From an uncultured Selenomonadales bacterium (GTDB lineage: Bacteria > Bacillota > Negativicutes > Selenomonadales > Selenomonadaceae): a stretch of DNA of 13,832 bases. The position numbers and the translations under genes are program-made. Shown piece by piece: positions 13,402-13,832 of the stretch (position 1 is its first letter; the number at the start of each line of letters is the position of its first letter). The stretch spans positions 1-13,832 of the forward strand of contig CALGGP010000081.1 in NCBI GenBank assembly GCA_937915885.1. Direction: 5' to 3'. The notes below the pieces were generated by a model that saw nothing but the letters and a program-made list of their open reading frames with translations, did not search any database and had not been told where the DNA came from.

Positions 13402-13407
13402 ATTATA
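13402..13407 (-). promoter_or_regulatory. Possible proximal -10 box of the NlpC/P60 gene
   Basis: A perfect TATAAT on the minus strand would give a start about 30 nt before the gene. No recognisable -35 box lies 16-18 bp upstream and there is no TGn extension, so it could be weak or activator dependent. Confidence 0.4.
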
Positions 13408-13525
13408 ATCTTGCATGGTGATAAACGGGTGAAGCTAAAATAAATTTTGTATGATTTTTCTTGTCGCCGACGTCTTTCACGAATGCGAACTTTTCTTTTC
13501 CATGTAAACTCGTCCAAGATTCGTT

Positions 13526-13566
13526 CGCTACAAAAATGATTTGAGTTTAGTCGTGATTTTGTAGCG
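13526..13566. other. Long inverted repeat in the NlpC/P60 leader region
   Basis: CGCTACAAAA (13526-13535) and TTTTGTAGCG (13557-13566) are a perfect 10-bp inverted repeat around a 21-nt loop. On the minus strand an AAAGGAG motif (13568-13574) stands directly before the hairpin, but no start codon lies at a usable distance. A transcript from the promoter at 13602-13630 would carry this hairpin in its leader. There is no T-run next to it, so it is not a simple terminator. Confidence 0.6.
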
Positions 13567-13601
13567 TCTCCTTTCTTAATCGATTGAGAATCTGAGAAAA
13601 T

Positions 13602-13630
13602 TTTTTACTACAACGGAATATTTTTGTCAA
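13602..13630 (-). promoter_or_regulatory. Distal promoter upstream of the NlpC/P60 gene
   Basis: On the minus strand a perfect TTGACA (13625-13630), 17 bp and TAAAAA (13602-13607) make a plausible sigma-A promoter with a start near 13595. That would give the NlpC/P60 mRNA a leader of about 230 nt, or drive a short untranslated RNA. The -35 box overlaps a 26-bp palindrome. Confidence 0.5.
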
Positions 13631-13653
13631 CAAACCAAACGTTCGATTTGTTG
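13628..13653. promoter_or_regulatory. 26-bp imperfect palindrome (operator candidate)
   Basis: CAACAAA at the left end pairs with TTTGTTG at the right end, and the centre is the palindrome AACGTT. Only two base pairs of the 13 do not match. It overlaps the -35 box of the promoter at 13602-13630 by three bases, where an activator or repressor dimer would act. I cannot name the regulator. Confidence 0.55.
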
Positions 13654-13693
13654 TTGAGTTCCGAATAAGAAATCGCCGAAATTTTTTCCAAAT

Positions 13694-13727
13694 AAAAAAA
13701 CGCTGGAGATCTATTTGACCACCAGCG
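13694..13727 (-). terminator. Rho-independent terminator of a minus-strand gene entering from the right
   Basis: An 11-bp stem with two mismatches (13701-13711 with 13717-13727; perfect outer CGCTGG/CCAGCG) and a 5-nt loop runs, on the minus strand, into seven T residues (13694-13700). It implies that a minus-strand gene ends between here and the window edge or just beyond it. Confidence 0.72.
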
Positions 13728-13832
13728 ATGTAAAAAATTCCAAATTGTTTATCACGATACATATAAAAATTATAAATCCAACGACAACAGTCTCTCGCGT
13801 TGATCCAACTTTGAACAATTTGATTCCATATT
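13728..13832 (-). other. Probable 3' end of an unidentified minus-strand gene at the window edge
   Basis: The terminator at 13694-13727 suggests a gene arriving from the right on the minus strand. All three minus frames are open at the edge. One ends at TAA 13770-13772 after the residues CSKLDQRERLLSLDL, a charged tail that fits a gene end 42 bp before the terminator. A second is hydrophobic and ends at TAG 13711-13713 inside the hairpin. A third runs on through the hairpin. I favour the first because of its position, but about 20 residues are too few to identify a protein. The whole stretch 13367-13832 is AT-rich and otherwise holds only the promoters, palindromes and terminator listed. Confidence 0.3.

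Noticed and set aside
13380..13600. Minus-strand open frame of about 75 codons upstream of the NlpC/P60 gene
   Set aside because: It has no ATG or GTG start; the only TTG lacks an SD, and the frame crosses the hairpin and the proximal -10 box.
13547..13762. 71-codon minus-strand frame near the right edge
   Set aside because: It runs straight through the terminator hairpin, the palindrome and the distal promoter, and its ATG has no SD.

Overview
The window looks like chromosomal DNA of an anaerobic, flagellated Negativicutes bacterium close to Selenomonas/Anaerovibrio. The evidence is the Selenomonas-type flagellin ends, the IIA-IIB-IIC sucrose PTS protein next to a GH32 hydrolase, the clostridial-type LysA, strong Shine-Dalgarno (SD) sites and consensus sigma-A promoters. 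Taxonomy is inferred from protein resemblance only. Genes are GC-rich; several intergenic stretches, above all the right edge, are AT-rich.

Layout, left to right. (1) The left edge carries a 39-bp tandem repeat. A possible 44-aa single-span membrane protein (complement 131..265) overlaps the proA stop, followed by proA (complement) with a clear promoter. (2) The flagellin gene (complement 1811..3361) has a 487-bp divergent control region upstream. (3) The sucrose locus runs on the plus strand: promoter, operator-like palindrome, scrA (PTS IIABC), a hairpin terminator between the genes, scrB (sucrose-6-phosphate hydrolase), then a strong terminator. (4) comF appears to be transcribed as a leaderless mRNA. 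It is followed by oppD and oppF, which overlap by ATGA. (5) ribF (TTG start) converges on oppF and overlaps it by 22 bp. lysA and a secreted NlpC/P60 hydrolase with a peptidoglycan-binding domain lie further right, all on the minus strand. (6) The right edge is an AT-rich control region with a terminator, a 26-bp palindrome overlapping a TTGACA promoter, and a leader hairpin.

Functionally these are unrelated housekeeping and accessory units: proline synthesis, motility, sucrose uptake and cleavage, DNA-uptake-related ComF, peptide-import ATPases without their permease, FMN/FAD synthesis, lysine synthesis and cell-wall hydrolysis. scrA and scrB form one pathway: the PTS protein delivers sucrose-6-phosphate and ScrB splits it.

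The most unusual structure is a family of about 80-bp GC-rich palindromic repeats. Three copies lie between genes (before comF, after comF, and between lysA and ribF), in both orientations. One overlaps the comF stop codon. I found no defence island, CRISPR array, tRNA, rRNA or transposase gene in the window.
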